From NCBI GenBank assembly GCA_013519935.1, contig JACDUA010000003.1, positions 62,001 through 126,000 on the forward strand: 64,000 bases of DNA, in the 5' to 3' direction. The notes beneath the pieces were generated by a model that was not told the origin of the DNA, searched no databases, and saw only the letters and a list, made by a program, of their open reading frames with translations. The position numbers and the translations under genes were made by a program. This document shows positions 8,194-16,966 of this stretch, in pieces (within the stretch, counting starts at the first letter, position 1; every line of letters starts with the position of its first letter). The DNA is from Ectothiorhodospiraceae bacterium WFHF3C12. GTDB taxonomy: Bacteria; Pseudomonadota; Gammaproteobacteria; Nitrococcales; Nitrococcaceae.

Positions 8194-8339
8194 AACGGAC
8201 CCCTTCGCGACATTGGCGGCACTCTACCCCATCGCGCTGGCGGCCGGGAATGCAGGGAATCCCGCCCGGCGGCTTTTGCAGGCCACGATCTGCGGGCATC
8301 ATGGGCGGCCACGAACCACGCATTTCCGGGACGAGGCCC

Positions 8340-9167
8340 ATGGCGAACCAGCAAGGCATTCAGAACATGGCATTGTTCTGCGATTTCGAGAACATTGCCC
8401 TCGGCGTGCGCGACGCCAACTACGCGAAGTTCGACATCGGCCGCGTCCTGGAGAGGCTCTTGCTCAAGGGCAACATCGTGGTCAAGAAGGCCTATTGCGA
8501 CTGGGACCGCTACAAGACCTTCAAGCCGGACATGCACGAGGCCTCCTTCGAGATGATCGAGATCCCCCACGTGCGGCAATCCGGCAAGAACTCGGCGGAC
8601 ATCCGCATGGTCGTGGACGCCCTGGATCTTTGCTACACCAAAGCGCACGTCGACACGTTCGTCATCATCAGTGGCGACTCCGACTTCTCGCCACTGGTCA
8701 GCAAGCTGCGCGAGAACAACAAGGTCGTCATCGGCGTCGGCGTAAAGAGCTCTACGTCGGACCTGCTCATCGCCAACTGCGACGAGTTCATCTTCTACGA
8801 CGACCTGATCCGCGCCGACGAGAAAAAGCGCAAGGGCCGCCAGCGCTCGGGCAAGAAGAAGACCGGAGAGGCGGCCGCCGGCGGCACGACGAAGAAGGAC
8901 ACCGAGGCCGACAAGACGCAGGAAGCGCTGGACGAGGTGCTGGAGACCGTGGAGGCCCTGTTCGCCGAGCGCGGCGAAGAGGAAACGATGTGGGGCTCCA
9001 TGGTCAAACAGGCGCTGAAGCGCCGCAAACCGGGCTTCAACGAGTCCTACTACGGCTTCAGCTCCTTCAGCCGCCTGCTGGAGGAAGCAAAAAAGCGCAA
9101 GCTGCTGGAACTGGAACGCGACGAGAAATCCGGCGGCTACATCATCCGCGGCTACAACAACGACTGA
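8340..9167 (+). CDS. NYN-domain (LabA-like) protein with C-terminal OST-HTH/LOTUS-like domain
   Basis: The 275-residue protein begins with a PIN-like NYN domain. The acidic metal-site residues are visible: D15 and N18 in FCDFENIA, D87 in NSADIRMVVDAL, and D113 and D115 in ISGDSDFSPLV. A charged, lysine-rich linker (about 160-200) follows. The C-terminus (MWGSMVKQALKRRKPGFNES through GGYIIRGY) resembles the winged-helix OST-HTH/LOTUS RNA-binding domain. The predicted role is a metal-dependent RNase acting on RNA. The ATG at 8340 has a GAGG five bases upstream. It diverges from the MFS operon. Confidence 0.85.
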   Translation: MANQQGIQNMALFCDFENIALGVRDANYAKFDIGRVLERLLLKGNIVVKKAYCDWDRYKTFKPDMHEASFEMIEIPHVRQSGKNSADIRMVVDALDLCYTKAHVDTFVIISGDSDFSPLVSKLRENNKVVIGVGVKSSTSDLLIANCDEFIFYDDLIRADEKKRKGRQRSGKKKTGEAAAGGTTKKDTEADKTQEALDEVLETVEALFAERGEEETMWGSMVKQALKRRKPGFNESYYGFSSFSRLLEEAKKRKLLELERDEKSGGYIIRGYNND

Positions 9168-9179
9168 GGCCGACGAGAA

Positions 9180-9585
9180 ACCGGGACCCTCGCCCCGGGG
9201 CTCCCAGACCCTTCGGCCAACCCGGCGGCACAGAGCCGGCCTGCAAGGGCGGCCCATGGCCGCGAACCGGGTGACATTCGCTTCACCCATCGCCGCGAGA
9301 ACGCGCCTCCCACAGCCAAGCCGATGGCGATCGGGCTTGCTATCTGGTGTGGGAGCGGCGTCCCCGCCGCGATAAGCCGCTCCGGATCGATCGTCCCGGG
9401 GTCTCCCACAGCCCTTCGGCCGGCCCGGCGGTACCGAGGCGGTCTGTAGGGGTGGCCCATGGCCGCGAACCGGGTGACATTGGTTTCACCCATCGCCGCG
9501 AGGACGCGCCTCCCACAGCCAAGCCGATGGCGATCCGGCTTGCTATCTGGTGTGGGAGCGGCGTCCTCGCCGCGATGTCTCAGAG
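9180..9585. repeat. Direct duplication of a 203-bp block carrying REP-like palindromes
   Basis: Two copies with a 203-bp period can be aligned; for example CCCTTCGGCC at 9209 and 9412, and CCCATGGCCGCGAACCGGG at 9253 and 9456. Each copy holds a pair of REP-like arms, GCGCCTCCCACAGCC and GTGGGAGCGGCGTCC, on either side of GATGGCGATC(C/G)GGCTTGC. These are the same cores as in the 771-1230 array. The block fills the gap between the convergent NYN and Old Yellow Enzyme genes and reaches the latter's stop codon. Confidence 0.85.
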
Positions 9586-10719
9586 CTTCTCCAGCGCCCG
9601 CGCCCGGCGCTTCAGCCACCAGCCGTATTGCTCCGGCCAGGCCTCGAAGCCGCCCTGGTCGACGCCCAGCGACTGCGCCGCGTGGTGCGCCCAGAAGGGG
9701 TCAACCAGCGCTTCACGGCCAATGGCGACCAGGTCGGCACCGCCTCCCCGGAGAATGGCCTCGGCCTGGGGCCCGTCCAGTATCAGGCCGACGCATTGCG
9801 TCGCTATGCCGGCCTCCTCGCGGATCTGTCGGGCAAAAGCCACCTGGAAGCCCAGGCCCCTGGGAATCATCGCCTTCTTCACCTGCCCCATGATGCCGCC
9901 CGACGAACAATCGACCACGTCCACGCCCCGCGCCTTGAGCTCACGGGCCAGCACCACGGAATCCTCGATGCTCCAACCGTCCTCGAGACCGTCCACCGCT
10001 GAGACACGGAAGAACAACGGCTTGTCCTGCGGCCAGACGTCGCGCACCGCCTCGGTCACCTCCAGCGCCAGGCGCATGCGCCCCTGGCGGTCGCCGCCGT
10101 AGCCGTCGCGCCGGGTGTTGGACACGGGCGAGAGGAAGCTGTGCAGCAGATAACCATGGGCACCATGGATCTCCGCGATCTCGAAGCCGGCGTCCAGGGC
10201 GCGGCGCGCGCCGTCGGCAAAGGCCTGCACCACCTCGGCGATGTCCGTGGTATCCATGGCCCGCGGCACCAGCCACCCCTCGCCGGCGGGCTCATCCGTG
10301 GGCCCGATGATCTCCCAGGGTTCGTCGCCACGGGCGAAGTCGTCTTCGTTCAGCGGTCCGTTGCCGTGCCAGGGCCGCTGCATGCTGGCCTTGCGGCCGG
10401 CATGGGCCAGCTGTATCGCCGGCACTGCCCCGTGGTCCCTGAGGAAGCCCGCCAGCCGGGCAAGGGCCCGTCCGTGCTCATCCGACCAGATCCCCGTGCA
10501 GCCGTGGGTGATGCGCCCGCGCGCCTCCACGCCGGTCGCCTCCACGAAGACGGTGCCGGCCCCGCCCAGGGCGAACTTGCCAAGGTGGGCCAGGTGCCAG
10601 TCGTTGGCGAGCCCGTCCTCGGCGGAGTAGGTACACATCGGCGAAATGACGACACGGTTGGGAAGCTCCACGCCGCGTAGCGGCAAGGGCGAGAACAGAC
10701 GGCTGGAATCGGTTTGCAT
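9580..10719 (-). CDS. NADH:flavin oxidoreductase, Old Yellow Enzyme family (YqjM/XenA-like)
   Basis: The 379-residue TIM-barrel protein opens LFSPLPLRGVELPNRVVISPMCTYSA, the hallmark of OYE class III enzymes (YqjM, XenA). It also has IQLAHAGRKAS and the phosphate-binding IHGAHGYLLHSFLSP. These FMN enzymes reduce activated C=C bonds of enones or nitro compounds with NAD(P)H. Natural substrates are rarely known. The ATG at 10719 has a GAGGGG ribosome site three bases upstream and is preferred to an upstream in-frame start. Confidence 0.9.
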   Translation of the reverse strand: MQTDSSRLFSPLPLRGVELPNRVVISPMCTYSAEDGLANDWHLAHLGKFALGGAGTVFVEATGVEARGRITHGCTGIWSDEHGRALARLAGFLRDHGAVPAIQLAHAGRKASMQRPWHGNGPLNEDDFARGDEPWEIIGPTDEPAGEGWLVPRAMDTTDIAEVVQAFADGARRALDAGFEIAEIHGAHGYLLHSFLSPVSNTRRDGYGGDRQGRMRLALEVTEAVRDVWPQDKPLFFRVSAVDGLEDGWSIEDSVVLARELKARGVDVVDCSSGGIMGQVKKAMIPRGLGFQVAFARQIREEAGIATQCVGLILDGPQAEAILRGGGADLVAIGREALVDPFWAHHAAQSLGVDQGGFEAWPEQYGWWLKRRARALEKL

Positions 10720-10797
10720 GGACCCCTCGCGGTAGCTGAGCGTTTCCTCGACCCGGCCGATCATAGCCGACCGCCGGCGACACGCCCAGGCACCGGG

Positions 10798-10980
10798 TCA
10801 GTCGTCTTCGCTGAACACCTGCTCCCGCCAGTCGGGTCCCAGGCGCTCCTCGATGTAGTTGCGGATGAACTGCCGCACCATCTGCGAGGGCGTCACGTCC
10901 TCCTCCGCGCAAAGGCGCTCGAACACGGCCTTTTTCTTGGGGTCGATGAGCAGCGTCAGGCGGGTCGTTCGATTCTCCAA
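10798..10980 (-). CDS. Ribbon-helix-helix (CopG-like) small DNA-binding protein
   Basis: The predicted protein has 60 residues. TTRLTLLIDPKKKAVFERLCAEEDVTPSQMVRQFIRNYIEE matches the ribbon-helix-helix fold: one beta strand, helix, turn, helix. I chose the TTG at 10980 because GAGGAGG lies eight bases upstream; a GTG at 11019 would add 13 residues. No toxin partner is adjacent. Its promoter region is shared with the divergent sulP gene and contains an inverted repeat and direct repeats, so it may regulate itself and sulP. Confidence 0.75.
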   Translation of the reverse strand: MENRTTRLTLLIDPKKKAVFERLCAEEDVTPSQMVRQFIRNYIEERLGPDWREQVFSEDD

Positions 10981-11018
10981 GACGGGGACCTCCTCACAGG
11001 GCAAAAAAGGTTGATGCA

Positions 11019-11075
11019 CATTCTATTAACATTGACTGTAATCATAATACACATAGAATGACGATGCTATTAACA
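11019..11075 (+). promoter_or_regulatory. sulP promoter with inverted and direct repeats (possible RHH operator)
   Basis: In an unusually AT-rich stretch, TTGACT (11032-11037) and TAGAAT (11054-11059) form a good promoter with a 16-nt spacer reading towards sulP. The perfect inverted repeat CATTCTAT (11019-11026) / ATAGAATG (11053-11060) brackets it, and CTATTAACA occurs as a direct repeat at 11023 and 11067. The layout suits a dimeric repressor such as the adjacent ribbon-helix-helix protein. That link is inferred. Confidence 0.55.
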
Positions 11076-11094
11076 GACCTGGACCAGCCACTCC

Positions 11095-12858
11095 ATGCCC
11101 CATCGTGCCCACCTGACCTCCCTCGGGCTTGCCAGCGCATTCCGGCAGGCCTGCATCACCGAGCGCTACGACTCGCGCCGCTTCCGCGGTGACCTGTTCG
11201 CCGGTCTTACCGTCGGCCTCATCGCCCTGCCCCTGTCCATGGCGCTGGCCATCGCCAGCGGCGTGCCGCCTCAGCACGGCCTCTACACCGCCATCATCGC
11301 CGGGGCCCTCATCGCCCTCACCGGCGGCTCCCGGTTCAGCGTTTCGGGGCCCACCGCCGCCTTCGTGGTGATCCTCCATCCCGTGTCGGCGCAGTTCGGT
11401 CTCGGCGGGCTGTTGGTGGCCACGCTGATTGCCGGGGGGTTGCTGATGCTCATGGCCGTGGCGCGGCTCGGCCGGCTCATCGAGTACATCCCGCCGCCGG
11501 TCACCCTCGGTTTCACGGCCGGCATCGCCGTGGTGATCGCCACGCTGCAGCTCCCGGACCTGCTGGGCCTGACCCCGCAAGGGACAGCCGAGAGCTACCT
11601 GGGCAAGGTTGCGGCGATCTGGCACGCGTTGCCCGCGGTGGACGGAGGCAGCGTCCTGGTCGGCGGAATCACCCTCGCCGTAATCGTCCTGTGGCCACGC
11701 CTGAGGACCCCGCTACCGGGTCATCTGCCCGCGGTCCTCGCCGGCGTGGCGGCCTCACTGGTACTCGCCGCATGGGGCATGGACGTGGCAACCATCGGCT
11801 CCAGCTTTTCCTACACCCTCGCCGATGGCACTACCGGACAGGGCATTCCGCCGGTGCTGCCGGAGCTTCGCTGGCCCTGGGACCAGCCGGGCCCGGACGG
11901 TGCGGCCATCGAATGGTCCATGGACACCGTCCGTAGCCTGCTCCCGGCGGCGTTCTCCATCGCCGCCCTGGGCGCGATAGAGTCCCTGTTGTGCGCGGTG
12001 GTCCTGGATGGCATGAGCGGTCGGCGCCACAGCGCCAACGGCGAGCTGCTCGGCCAGGGCATCGGCAACCTGGTGGTCCCGCTGTTCGGTGGAATTCCCG
12101 CGACGGCGGCCATCGCCCGCTCCAGTGCCAATTACTCGGCGGGCGCGCAGTCCCCGGTTTCCAGCGTGGTGCATGCCGGTGTCGTGGGCCTCGCGCTGGT
12201 GGCCCTGGCGCCCTGGCTGTCGTACCTGCCCATGGCCTCCATGGCGGCGCTGCTGCTGATGGTGGCGTGGAAAATGAGCGAGGCCCACAAGGTCCGGTCG
12301 CTGCTGCGCAAGGCGCCGGCTGGCGACGTTGCGGTTCTGCTCACCTGCTTCTCGCTGACGGTGCTTTTCGACATGGTCATCGCCATCGCCGTCGGCGTGG
12401 TGCTGGCGTCGGTGCTGTTCATGCGCGACGTGGCGGCCATGACCCGGGCCAGCGACATTACCGATTCACCGCGACTGAAGGACTCATCGCTACCGCCGGG
12501 CTGGTCGGTCTACAAGATTAGCGGCCCGTTGTTTTTCGCCGCCGCCGACCGCGTGTTCGCGGAACTGGCCCTCAAGACCGCCGGCAGACAGGGCGTGGTC
12601 CTGTACATGGACGGCGTGCCGATTCTGGACGCCGGCGGGCTCTCCGCCCTGGAGGGCTTCCTCCAGGCGATGGAACGGCAGGGCACACGGGTCGTGATCG
12701 CCGACCTGCAGTTCCAGCCGCTCAAGACCCTGGCGCGGGCCCGGCTCCGTCCCGTCCCGGGGCAACTGCAGTTCACCGCCACGCTCGAAGAGGGGCTCCG
12801 GGCCAGTGCCCAGTCGCTGCCGTCACGGGGAGCCGCCGCGCTCAACGTCGTCAGCTGA
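11095..12858 (+). CDS. SulP-family anion transporter with STAS domain (DauA-like)
   Basis: The 587-residue protein has about 12 to 14 membrane segments with the SulP signature region GLYTAIIAGALIALTGGSRF and SGPTAAFVVIL. It ends in a STAS domain of roughly 110 residues (from about 455, with YMDGVPILDAGGLSALEGFL). The family moves sulfate, bicarbonate or C4-dicarboxylates in symport or exchange. E. coli DauA is a close architectural match. The substrate is not decided by sequence. No carbonic anhydrase or sulfate-assimilation gene is adjacent to help. Confidence 0.88.
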   Translation: MPHRAHLTSLGLASAFRQACITERYDSRRFRGDLFAGLTVGLIALPLSMALAIASGVPPQHGLYTAIIAGALIALTGGSRFSVSGPTAAFVVILHPVSAQFGLGGLLVATLIAGGLLMLMAVARLGRLIEYIPPPVTLGFTAGIAVVIATLQLPDLLGLTPQGTAESYLGKVAAIWHALPAVDGGSVLVGGITLAVIVLWPRLRTPLPGHLPAVLAGVAASLVLAAWGMDVATIGSSFSYTLADGTTGQGIPPVLPELRWPWDQPGPDGAAIEWSMDTVRSLLPAAFSIAALGAIESLLCAVVLDGMSGRRHSANGELLGQGIGNLVVPLFGGIPATAAIARSSANYSAGAQSPVSSVVHAGVVGLALVALAPWLSYLPMASMAALLLMVAWKMSEAHKVRSLLRKAPAGDVAVLLTCFSLTVLFDMVIAIAVGVVLASVLFMRDVAAMTRASDITDSPRLKDSSLPPGWSVYKISGPLFFAAADRVFAELALKTAGRQGVVLYMDGVPILDAGGLSALEGFLQAMERQGTRVVIADLQFQPLKTLARARLRPVPGQLQFTATLEEGLRASAQSLPSRGAAALNVVS

Positions 12859-12891
12859 CACGACCGCGTCACGCCAGTGACGGAAATAGAT

Positions 12892-12912
12892 GGGCCCCGC
12901 GACGCGGGGCCC
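12892..12912. terminator. GC-rich hairpin between sulP and opgH
   Basis: GGGCCCCGC-GAC-GCGGGGCCC is a perfect 9-bp stem with a 3-nt loop, lying 34 bp after the sulP stop and between convergent genes. It lacks a T-run, so it is at best a weak or Rho-assisted terminator, or an RNA 3'-end stabiliser. The rest of the 302-bp gap (12859-13160) shows nothing else. Confidence 0.45.
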
Positions 12913-13160
12913 GGCCACCGCGGTCCGAGGGGAGGGAGTGCCTCGGGCCGAGGGGCGCCTTGCCTGGGAAGATCCGCACCCGGCTACCGCCCCACCGAGG
13001 GCCGCCACCATTTCCGGCGTGCCGGGCGCCGCCGAATGCACCCGACATGATCGACCCGTCTATTCCGGGGTTCAAATTGATACTGGCGATAACCGCGATT
13101 GACGCGGACTTGGTCCCCGGCAATGCCCCGGTGGCGGAAAAACGGGACACGCGCCGCGGC

Positions 13161-15101
13161 TCAGGCCCCCAGGCCGGAGTCGCGGGGTTTGAGCGGCGCT
13201 TCATCCAGCCGCTGCACGGGCATGGGCCGATAGCGGGTTTCCGGCAAAGGCAGTGATGCCGAGCTGACCGCATGGGTCGGCGGCCGTGGGGAGAGCTCCA
13301 GTGCCGCGAGGCGGGCCAGCGCCGATGGTGGCCGGGTCTCGGCCGGCGTCAGGAACAGTCCCCTGCGGCGGCACCACCGGCCAAGATCCGTACTGCTCGA
13401 CCAGGCCACCAGCGCCGGGGCCAGGACCAAACCGGAGAGCACCGGCGTCAAAGCCCAGAAAAAGATGGGTGTAATGAAGGCGGTACCCAGCCCCCAGAAC
13501 ACGCCGGCCACCGCGGCGAAACCCGTGGCCCGCCATGCCGTGCTCCAGGCCACCGCCCGGCCCTCGCGATTCTGCGGCTGCCACCGGACCTTGCGGCCAC
13601 AAAGGACGCTCGCGACGAAAAAGGCATGGAAGGTCATCATGATCGGCGCGATGACGATGGAGAAGACCAGCTCCACGACGGCGCTGACGGCCAGACGCCA
13701 ACCGCCGCCGAAGGCCCTGCGCCGGCTCCGACTGATCAGCGCGAGCAGCAGGCCGAAAACCTTGGGCAGGATCAGCATCCCCGCCACGGTGGCGAGCAGC
13801 AGGATCATCACGCCCGTGCGCGCTACCGGCCAGTCGGGGAACAGCTGGTGCGCGGAACCGAAATACTCCGCGACGGTGAGCGCCCGGGAGCCCGCGTCGA
13901 GGGTGCTGACGGTGAGCATCAGCAACCACAGCAGGGAACAGCCATAGGCCAGCGCCCCCATCAGGAAGTACAGCCGGTTCAGCGGATGCAGGCCCCGGGC
14001 GCCGAGCAAGCGCATATGCTGCAGGTTGCCCTCGGACCAGCGCCGGTCACGCTTGGCGTAATCGAGGACATTGCCCGGCACCTCCTCATGGCTGCCCTCC
14101 ACGTCGGTCAGCAGGTACACATGCCAGCCCGCCCGCCGCATCAAAGCGGCCTCCACGAAGTCATGACTGAGGATCTCGCCGCCCAGCGGCGGTTTGCCCG
14201 GCAATCGTGGCAGGCCGCAGTGGGCCATGAACGGCGCGACGCGAATAATGGCGTTATGGCCCCAGTAATTGGCCGTGTCCGTCTGCCAGAAGCTCATGCC
14301 GGCGGCCAGCATCGGGCTGTAAAGGGCGGCGGCGAACTGCAGGAAGCGGCCGAAGAACGTCTCCTGGCGCACCGGTATCGGCACGGTCTGGATGATGCCG
14401 GCCGAGGGATTGGCCTGCATGGCACGAGCCAGGCGCACCAGGCAGTCGCCGGTCATGACGCTGTCGGCGTCCAGCACCACCATGTAGTCGTAGTAGGCGC
14501 CCCAGCGGCGGCAGAACTCGGCGATATTCCCCGCCTTTCGCCCCTCGTTGTCCTCCCGACGGCGATAGCGGATGCGCTCGCCACCGGGCATCCGATGGCG
14601 AAGGTCGGCCACGGCGGCACGCTCCCGGGCCGCGATGCGGTCGTCGGTGCTGTCGCTCAGCAGGAAGAGATCGAACGCATCGGCGCTGCCGGTGGCATGC
14701 AGGTCCCGCCACACCGCTTCGATACCCGCGGCGACGCGGTCGACATCCTCGTTGAACACCGGCATGGCGAGTACCGTGCGTCCGACTATTGGCTCGGCCA
14801 CGGGACCGGGTTCAGCCCTGCGCCGCAGCGACAGGGGATCCAGCCGCAGAAGCTGCAGTCCGAACCCGGCGACCGCCGTCCAGAACGCGATGGAGATCCA
14901 CGCGAACGTGACGGCAAACAGGCCCAGGGTGACCGTCTCCAACGGGCTCATGCCGTTGGCGCGCAGGATGTCCACCATCAGCTCCACGCCGGCCGCGACA
15001 GTCGTCGCCACCAGCAGGAACAGGACGGCCCTGCGCCAGCCGGAGCCGGGAAAGGTCAGGGGCGTTAAGGAGTCGCTTTGTGCACCGGGTCGGTTGAGCA
15101 T
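13161..15101 (-). CDS. opgH: Osmoregulated periplasmic glucan glucosyltransferase OpgH (MdoH)
   Basis: The 646-residue inner-membrane protein has N-terminal and C-terminal membrane helices around a GT2 glycosyltransferase domain. Motifs include VLDADSVMTGD (DxD-type), NEGRKAGNIAEF and the processive-synthase RRWSEGNLQH. OpgH polymerises the beta-1,2-glucan backbone from UDP-glucose and passes it to the periplasm, where OpgG acts. It is shorter than E. coli OpgH (about 850 residues), mainly at the N-terminus. It follows opgG by six bases, the usual order opgG-opgH. Osmoregulated glucans balance periplasmic osmolarity at low salt, which is notable beside ectoine genes. Confidence 0.95.
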   Translation of the reverse strand: MLNRPGAQSDSLTPLTFPGSGWRRAVLFLLVATTVAAGVELMVDILRANGMSPLETVTLGLFAVTFAWISIAFWTAVAGFGLQLLRLDPLSLRRRAEPGPVAEPIVGRTVLAMPVFNEDVDRVAAGIEAVWRDLHATGSADAFDLFLLSDSTDDRIAARERAAVADLRHRMPGGERIRYRRREDNEGRKAGNIAEFCRRWGAYYDYMVVLDADSVMTGDCLVRLARAMQANPSAGIIQTVPIPVRQETFFGRFLQFAAALYSPMLAAGMSFWQTDTANYWGHNAIIRVAPFMAHCGLPRLPGKPPLGGEILSHDFVEAALMRRAGWHVYLLTDVEGSHEEVPGNVLDYAKRDRRWSEGNLQHMRLLGARGLHPLNRLYFLMGALAYGCSLLWLLMLTVSTLDAGSRALTVAEYFGSAHQLFPDWPVARTGVMILLLATVAGMLILPKVFGLLLALISRSRRRAFGGGWRLAVSAVVELVFSIVIAPIMMTFHAFFVASVLCGRKVRWQPQNREGRAVAWSTAWRATGFAAVAGVFWGLGTAFITPIFFWALTPVLSGLVLAPALVAWSSSTDLGRWCRRRGLFLTPAETRPPSALARLAALELSPRPPTHAVSSASLPLPETRYRPMPVQRLDEAPLKPRDSGLGA

Positions 15102-15107
15102 CGTCGA

Positions 15108-16658
15108 CTACTCCATTGCCGCCGGGTCCCAGACGTAGTTCCAGGTCTCGCTAATGCGTTTTCCCCGCAGCGTAAGATGCATGCTGAGGTCCACCGCTTC
15201 GTCCTCGCTGTCCGGCATCAGCTTGAAGGCCACCCGCCAGCCGGCGCTCTCGGGCAATTGCTCCACGGTCACGTGGCGCGTGCTGCCGTCACGGGCCGTC
15301 AGCCGCGCCTCGACGGGCTGGGCCGCATCGAGCCCCTCAAGGGCGCCGCCCTGGAAGTCCACCACGAACTGGCGAAGCTGCCTGGACGGCTTCTCGTCAC
15401 TGCCCGGGATAGCGCCCCAGCCAATGCGCGTCCGCGCGACGCTCGCCAGCGACTCCGGAACGCGGCCGTTGCCGAAGGTCTCGATCCGGTAGCTCAATTC
15501 AATCGACTCGTCCGCTTCGAGGGAATTCGACGGCACCCAATAGGCCACGATGTTGTCGTTGGATTCGTCCTCGGACGGGATCTCGACCAGCTGCACGGCG
15601 CCACTGCCCCACGCCCCGCCGGTGGGCTTCACCCAGAGGCTCGGCCGGCGCTCGTAGGCGGCCTCCGGGTCCAGGTAGTGGCGGAATTCGCGGTCGCGCT
15701 GCACCAGGCCGAAACCGCGGGGATCGGAGGTCAGGAGCGAGCTCACCCGCAGCTGTGCGGGATTGGTCAGTGGCCGCCAGATCCACTCACCCGCGCCGTT
15801 GTGCACCAGCAGGCCGTCCGAGTCGTGGACCTCCGGACGATGATCGTCGAAATGCCGCACCCGGTTCTCGCCCCACATGAACATGCTGGTCATGGGCGCC
15901 AGGCCGAGCTTGTTCACGTCGGCCCGCGCGAACAGCCTGGCGCGCACGTCCATCGCGAATCGCCGGCCCGGATGCAGGTCGAACCGGTAGACCCCGGTCA
16001 CCGAGCGGCTGTTGAGCAGCGCGTAGATGGTCATGCTGGTGGCATCCGGCTCCGGCTTCACCAGCCAGAACTCCTTGAAGCGGGGGAACTCCTCGCCGCC
16101 GGGCGAGGCCACGTCGATGGCGAGTCCCCGCGCGGACAGGCCGTAACGCTGCCCCCGGCCCACCATCCGGAAGTAGGAGGCGCCCAGGAACACCACCAGC
16201 TCGTCCTTGTACTCGGGGGTGTTCAGCGGGTAGTGCAGCCGGAACCCGGCAAACCCGAGATGCGGTCCGAGCGCGCCCTCGAGCTGTTCGTTGTCCCCGT
16301 AGTCGAACAGCGAGGACCGATAGCGGACGCGTTCCACCCGGTCACCGATGACCTCGTTGATGCGCACCGGCCGCTCGTACAGAAAACCGAGGTGGAAGAA
16401 CTCGACGTTGAACAGCGCATCGCCCCGCCACAGCGCGTTCTCCTTGCGGAAGCGGATGTCCCGGTAATCCTCGTAGTCCAGCGCCCGCAAGACCGCCGGC
16501 AAATGCTCGCCCTTCGGCGCCTTGTAGGGGCTGTCGGCAAGTGCCGAGGCGTGCCGGGCGATCTCCTCGAACAGGGACCCGGCGTCCCCACTGCCGGACT
16601 GGGCGCAGACCCCGGTGGCATAAACGGCCAGAACCACAATGAACAGGTTACGGAACAT
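15108..16658 (-). CDS. opgG: Periplasmic glucan biosynthesis protein OpgG (MdoG)
   Basis: The 516-residue protein starts with a signal peptide (MFRNLFIVVLAVYATGVCA, probable cleavage after residue 19). The mature OpgG/OpgD fold follows: FEEIARHASALADSPYK, then LWRGDALFNVEFFHLGFLYE in the beta-sandwich catalytic domain, then a C-terminal Ig-like domain (MHLTLRGKRISETWNYVWDP). It modifies or branches the linear glucan made by OpgH in the periplasm. OpgG and OpgD are close paralogues; the adjacency to opgH supports OpgG. Confidence 0.95.
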   Translation of the reverse strand: MFRNLFIVVLAVYATGVCAQSGSGDAGSLFEEIARHASALADSPYKAPKGEHLPAVLRALDYEDYRDIRFRKENALWRGDALFNVEFFHLGFLYERPVRINEVIGDRVERVRYRSSLFDYGDNEQLEGALGPHLGFAGFRLHYPLNTPEYKDELVVFLGASYFRMVGRGQRYGLSARGLAIDVASPGGEEFPRFKEFWLVKPEPDATSMTIYALLNSRSVTGVYRFDLHPGRRFAMDVRARLFARADVNKLGLAPMTSMFMWGENRVRHFDDHRPEVHDSDGLLVHNGAGEWIWRPLTNPAQLRVSSLLTSDPRGFGLVQRDREFRHYLDPEAAYERRPSLWVKPTGGAWGSGAVQLVEIPSEDESNDNIVAYWVPSNSLEADESIELSYRIETFGNGRVPESLASVARTRIGWGAIPGSDEKPSRQLRQFVVDFQGGALEGLDAAQPVEARLTARDGSTRHVTVEQLPESAGWRVAFKLMPDSEDEAVDLSMHLTLRGKRISETWNYVWDPAAME

Positions 16659-16966
16659 CCATTACCCCTGTTGGCGAGATGCGTGTGACCCCCGGCCCAT
16701 CCGTAGACCGCGGCACCGGGCAACCAGTGCCCGTGACCGCTGGCTTCGGGCCGGGAGGAGACGGATAAGGGCGCAGGCCTTGGGTTTCGACGGTATGACC
16801 AGGTGCGCATACCGTGAGGGACTGCGCAGCGCGAAAGCCCCGGGCCGTGGCAACCTGCGTTGAAACTACCGCACGGCAGTTCATACAGGCTTATGGCCGT
16901 ACTTCCGCGCACACAATGAAGCAAAATGCATGCCGGATTATACGGTAGCAGGACGGTTTCCGGGAA
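16659..16966. other. Divergent intergenic region between opgG and an outer-membrane protein gene
   Basis: These 308 bases must hold the promoters of both divergent genes. I see no clear consensus promoter, no regulator site and no open frame with a ribosome site. A GGGAGGAG at about 16754-16761 resembles a ribosome site but no start codon follows. Confidence 0.4.

Noticed and set aside
13272-16688. Long open frames antisense to opgH and opgG
   Set aside because: They are high-GC shadows of genes with conserved motifs and encode low-complexity Arg/Gly/His-rich products.
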